10,170 nucleotides of DNA, from contig SBAY01000271.1 in the NCBI GenBank assembly GCA_005239945.1, positions 1-10,170 of the forward strand, given 5' to 3'. The translations under genes and the position numbers were made by a program. The notes under the pieces were generated by a model. It worked only from the letters and a program-made list of their open reading frames with translations. It was not told where the DNA came from and did not search any database. Shown piece by piece: positions 7,381 through 10,170 of this stretch. This stretch comes from Nitrospira sp. (GTDB taxonomy: Bacteria > UBA9089 > CG2-30-40-21 > SBAY01). Each line of letters begins with the position of its first letter. Position 1 is the stretch's first letter.

Positions 7381-8293
7381 TTCCTGTTTTCCTGAACTTA
7401 CTGGCAGGGTAAAGGTAAAAGTAGTGCCCTCTCCAGGCTTACTTTTTACCCAGATCTTGCCGCCATGATGCTCAATAATCTCCTTACAGATCGATAGACC
7501 AAGCCCACTGCCTTTTGGTTTATCCGTTAAAATGTTGGTTTTTATCTGGTAAAATCTATCAAATATCTTTTCCTGTTCTTCCGGTTCAATCCCGGTTCCT
7601 GTATCACTAACACTTATCCAGATCTCCGATTGGTCATTTATCTTCTTTTCATCGGCGACAACCTCTATTTTTCCACCGGGGTCAGTAAAATTAGACGCAT
7701 TATCTAACAGATTAATCAGTATCTCGACTAATTTATCCTCATCTCCCCAGACTTGAGGAAGATTATCCGCAATTTTTACCTTTAATTCTATCCCCTTTTT
7801 TTTCGATAAATAATTTCATGTCATCCAACGCAGATTTAATTACTTTATTTATAGAAATCATTTTCATTTCCCAATAAATTTGGCCGGATTCGATTCGAGA
7901 TACCATCAACAGATTATTAATCAACCTGCCCAGTCGGTCACTTTCCTTACTGATAATCTCTAAAAATTCTGTTCTGGCGGTGGCATCTATATCATCCTCC
8001 AGGAGTATTTCTGTAAAGGCTTTTATTGAAGTCAATGGAGTTCTTAATTCATGAGAAACAGTATGTAAGAAGTCGGATTTTATCCTGTTTGCCTTTTCCA
8101 ATTCTTTATTAAGTTCCTCTAACTTATGGTGTTCATCTTCTACTTCCTTAAGAGAGGTTCTTAATATTCGGGTAGTTTTTTCTAACTCTCCATAAACAGA
8201 TTCCACCTCTTTATTTATCTTATCAAGGTCTCTTTTTGTTCTTTCTAACTCTTCGAGTAATTGAATTTTCTCAAGATTCCAATCAGATTCCAT
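7378..8293 (-). pseudogene. soluble histidine kinase, frameshifted between its DHp and ATPase domains
   Basis: A sensor kinase that would autophosphorylate a histidine and pass the phosphate to a response regulator. The first frame (7763-8293) has a long charged coiled coil (about 8-72) and the H-box SHELRTPL with His81. It then runs to a stop after the sequence KGKNCG. In the +1 frame the protein continues without a break to a TAA at 7378: N-box NLLDNASNF, G1 DTGTGIEPE, F-box IFDRFYQ, G2 KGSGLGLSI, ending LPVSSGKQE. Removing one base from the A8G4 run (plus strand 7792-7803) restores a 304-aa kinase. No membrane segment or PAS domain is seen, so input probably comes from the FIST protein encoded just upstream. 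GAGG lies 7 bases before the ATG. Whether this is a true mutation, slippage or a sequencing error cannot be told here. Confidence 0.85.
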
Positions 8294-8309
8294 TTTGATA
8301 CCTCAATGA

Positions 8310-8346
8310 AGGAATAGCTCTTATATGTCTTATATAACCTATTCCT
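8310..8346. other. hairpin in the FIST-kinase intergenic gap
   Basis: AGGAATAG (8310-8317) pairs with CTATTCCT (8339-8346). After a small internal loop, TTATAT (8321-8326) pairs with ATATAA (8332-8337, reading TATATAA from 8331) around a short loop. On the minus-strand mRNA the hairpin begins at the FIST stop codon and ends before the kinase ribosome binding site. It could stabilise the transcript or set the ratio of the two proteins. There is no U-run after it, so it is not a standard terminator. Confidence 0.5.
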
Positions 8347-9537
8347 AAAATTCTTTTCCTAAAACGACAATAGTATCTGTCAAGTTATGAAAGACGCTCT
8401 GCTCAACGATTTTTCCTTCTTTTTTTTCTTTAATGGGAGCGATTTCACCGTATGTATAAAATCCGATTAAAGGGACATTTTCCCCTAATATTCCCTGAAT
8501 AGCATTAATTTCATGTTGAATTCTGCGACCCAAAACCTTTTTACGGGCACAACAATCAAAGATGAAGATAGCGGCTGGGGTTGTATTTGTGCCTAATTTT
8601 GACATGGCTAATGCTGACGCCTCTCTGGCGGCATTGATAGCCTCGAGAGTAGTCCCCGTGGTCATTTTTATTGTCGCCCCAACCGGCACCTCTCCAGCAA
8701 AGGTAACCGTGCCTGCTTCTCTATCCACACCAACCGGGCAACGAAGATAATGGTGATTATTTTCGTCAATTATACCAAAAGGAAACTCGAAAGCCACTCC
8801 AGGCAACTCATTTGCCCGCTCGCCTAAGTAATCCTCATAAATTTTAAAGACACTCTCACCATCAAACTCATAGACAACATTTCCTACAGCTTTAGTTACC
8901 TTTCTTCCGCGACCAATGAATGTCCAACCATGTTTTACACCGGTAGCTACATTGACATTGCCGGAGATTAAAAGACCTACAGCGCCATTGGTTATAACTT
9001 GATTATCATAATATTGGTATGTTTTTTTAAATTTAAATCCATCCCCGGCTAATCCACCGACAATATGAAATTCTTCACCTAAAACTACTTGAGCACCTCT
9101 GACCAACTCAGCCCCATTTGCCTTAACACCATCACCAAATAAAAAGAAAATCGATGGTTGTTTTTCATTGTCTCGCTTATTCAAGACCATCTGAGCCACA
9201 TCCTGACCGGTTTTTCTGGCATCTTTATTCGCCTCAAGTCCATATCCCATTGAAAACGAAAGCTCATCTGAATTTAGCACCATCAGGGAAACAGAATCTT
9301 CCTTGTAGCCATCTGTAGTTATTTCCCCATCTGTCGAACAACCAACTAAAGGGACATTTTTGATGACTGAATGGACTCCGGCAAGCATTTTTTCCTGGTC
9401 ATACTTAATCGCACTAAAAACAAAGACTGCATCTGCCCTGCCGTTAGTTTTTCCAGAGCCATTTGTGCTGCCTTTGCCCCCGCACTAAAGGCATCCTCTT
9501 CCTCCTGACAATATCCAACTGCTGATGTTATACCCAT
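8345..9537 (-). pseudogene. FIST-domain sensory protein, frameshifted near the N-terminus
   Basis: FIST proteins (FIST N plus FIST C domains) are soluble ligand-binding modules found with histidine kinases, chemoreceptors and cyclic-di-GMP enzymes, and are proposed to sense small molecules. The gene starts at 9537 with a strong AGGAGG 9 bases upstream and reads MGITSAVGYC to about residue 34. It then loses frame at a GGG run (plus strand 9436-9438). One added G restores a 397-aa protein that continues ADAVFVFSAIKYDQEKMLAG, then PLVGCSTDGEITT, a typical FIST N segment. The remaining frame (open from 9388 to 8345) includes FGDGVKANGAELVRG and VGGLAGDG, then the FIST C features FIFDCCARKKVLGRR and LIGFYTYGEIAP near the end. 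The kinase gene begins 51 bases downstream, supporting a sensor-kinase pair. As written the product is split. A shorter protein from the ATG at 9388 would lack part of the first domain. Confidence 0.87.
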
Positions 9538-9556
9538 TGTCTTACACCTCCTCGTA

Positions 9557-9661
9557 TAATTAAAAATTATGAATTAAAAATTAAGAAAGGGGAAAATATA
9601 TGAATTAAAAATCATAAATTCTTTTCTCTTCCCTCAATTTTTAATTCATAATTTTTAATTA
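9557..9661. repeat. 26-bp perfect inverted repeat, AT-rich
   Basis: The arms 9557-9582 and 9636-9661 are exact reverse complements, built from alternating AATTAAAAATT and ATTATGAATT units. A third partial copy (GAATTAAAAATCATAAATT) lies in the spacer at 9602-9620. The structure sits immediately upstream of the FIST ribosome binding site, so the leader mRNA may fold strongly. It differs in sequence from the inverted repeat at 7316-7380 but has the same design. Confidence 0.8.
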
Positions 9662-9805
9662 CTCAACCTTTTTATGAATTGTAAGCGTTTGATTGTAGGG
9701 TAATGGATGGTAGGTCCACTTCCCTGAAATTTAAATTATCTCTGAATATTGAATAATATATTCGGTAGAAGATGAATAAAAACTTTACCAGAAGTTTACA
9801 ACTCA

Positions 9806-9940
9806 TATAGCAGTTATTAGTCAAAAGTTCTCATCAGATGCCCGAACTTGTTCGGAGAGAGAAACCTCAAACTCGTTGAGGCTTCCAATTCCTTTGTGCG
9901 GAAAACTTCGGATGAGAACTTTTGGCTAATAGGTGCTATA
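9806..9940 (+). mobile_element. complete MITE-like element, 135 bp with 30-bp terminal inverted repeats
   Basis: The terminal arms 9806-9835 (starting TATAGCAGTTATTAG) and 9911-9940 are inverted repeats matching at 27 of 30 positions. Both ends are TATA, which would fit insertion at a TA dinucleotide, but no clear longer target duplication is seen. The interior contains two smaller hairpins, CCGAA-CTTG-TTCGG (9842-9855) and CCTCAA-ACTCG-TTGAGG (9865-9881). There is no transposase or open frame, so any movement would depend on an enzyme encoded elsewhere. A left-truncated inverted copy lies at 1023-1131. A structured non-mobile repeat of the REP or BIME kind is an alternative. Confidence 0.8.
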
Positions 9941-10068
9941 ACTGAAGAATTACCTCACACTCAAACACTTAATTATAAGTATACCACATTTTTTCAAGTT
10001 TTGCAATGATTATTTGTCTGAACTAGATTTTCCCCAACTTTTAGCAATGATTTAAAGAAGTCAATTTT

Positions 10069-10108
10069 TTGAGGGGAAAAACCTTTTGAAAAGTGTTTTT
10101 CCCCTCAA
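10069..10108. repeat. 13-bp perfect inverted repeat (strong hairpin)
   Basis: TTGAGGGGAAAAA (10069-10081) pairs with 10096-10108 around a 14-base loop that itself contains CTTTTGAAAAG. On the plus strand the U-rich run comes before the stem and not after it. On the minus strand the stem is followed by A residues. It therefore does not look like an intrinsic terminator for either strand. Its role is unknown. Confidence 0.7.
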
Positions 10109-10170
10109 ACTCCCCTTTTCCTAAACTTTTTAACCACAAGGGTATGGATTTTAGTTACCCATTTCTTGGG

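Larger units (their letters stand above)
9541..10170. other. 630-base non-coding region rich in inverted repeats
   Basis: No convincing gene is present on either strand. The region holds a 26-bp AT-rich inverted repeat (9557-9661), the complete MITE-like element (9806-9940) and a 13-bp GC-containing hairpin (10069-10108). The sequence GCAATGATT recurs near 9995 and 10045. The promoter of the FIST-kinase pair is expected near 9560-9700. TTGAGG and TATGAT occur on the minus strand within the inverted repeat, but their 15-base spacing is too short for me to call a promoter. Confidence 0.7.

Noticed and set aside
7763..7803. Programmed -1 ribosomal frameshift in the kinase gene
   Set aside because: Restoring the frame needs a +1 (or -2) shift, so a standard -1 slippery site would not join the halves. 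Transcriptional slippage or mutation fits better.
8562..8750. Plus-strand open frame within the FIST gene
   Set aside because: It is antisense to the conserved FIST C segment and has no independent support.
9595..9640. Minus-strand TTGAGG and TATGAT as a promoter for the FIST gene
   Set aside because: The spacing is 15 bases and both hexamers lie inside repetitive AT-rich sequence, so chance is a good explanation.

Overview
The window looks like part of a bacterial chromosome of low to moderate GC, AT-rich between genes, plausibly from an uncultivated Gram-negative or candidate-phylum lineage. That guess rests on AT-rich inverted repeats between genes, a glycan cluster with a cobalamin-type radical SAM enzyme, and a FIST protein next to a histidine kinase. 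No rRNA, tRNA or taxonomic marker gene is present, so the assignment is weak. No CRISPR array, phage gene or intact transposase was seen.

Layout. (1) Bases 1-908, plus strand: a DNA glycosylase of the endonuclease III/MagIII type, with a well-formed sigma-70 promoter at 115-143. Its stop codon lies in the first of two 33-bp-spaced direct repeats. (2) Bases 1023-1131: a 109-bp repeat, a left-truncated copy of a small inverted-repeat element whose full 135-bp copy lies at 9806-9940 in opposite orientation. The two copies bracket everything between them. (3) Bases 1117-7309, minus strand: a glycan or glycolipid cluster transcribed leftwards. In order of transcription it has a B12-binding radical SAM protein (HpnJ-like), a membrane-anchored GT2 glycosyltransferase and three GT4 glycosyltransferases. 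The first three genes are tightly packed (3-nt gap, 16-nt overlap). A 132-base stretch separates them from the last two, which overlap by 4 nt and are visibly more AT-rich. (4) Bases 7378-9537, minus strand: a sensory pair, a FIST-domain protein followed by a soluble histidine kinase. Each is broken by one single-base frameshift in a short homopolymer. (5) Bases 9541-10170: no gene, but two inverted repeats and the complete MITE-like element.

How the genes work together. The GT2 and GT4 enzymes would assemble a short glycan on a membrane carrier, and the radical SAM enzyme would modify a sugar or lipid part of it. No flippase, polymerase, sugar-nucleotide synthesis or hopanoid gene is visible, so the product is unknown. 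The FIST protein would sense a small ligand for the kinase. No response regulator is present, and both genes are interrupted as written.

The most distinctive points are the inverted pair of MITE-like repeats around the cluster, stop codons that fall inside repeats for three genes, an HpnJ-like radical SAM enzyme outside any visible hopanoid locus, an A11 tract inside an intact glycosyltransferase, and two homopolymer frameshifts confined to the sensory pair.
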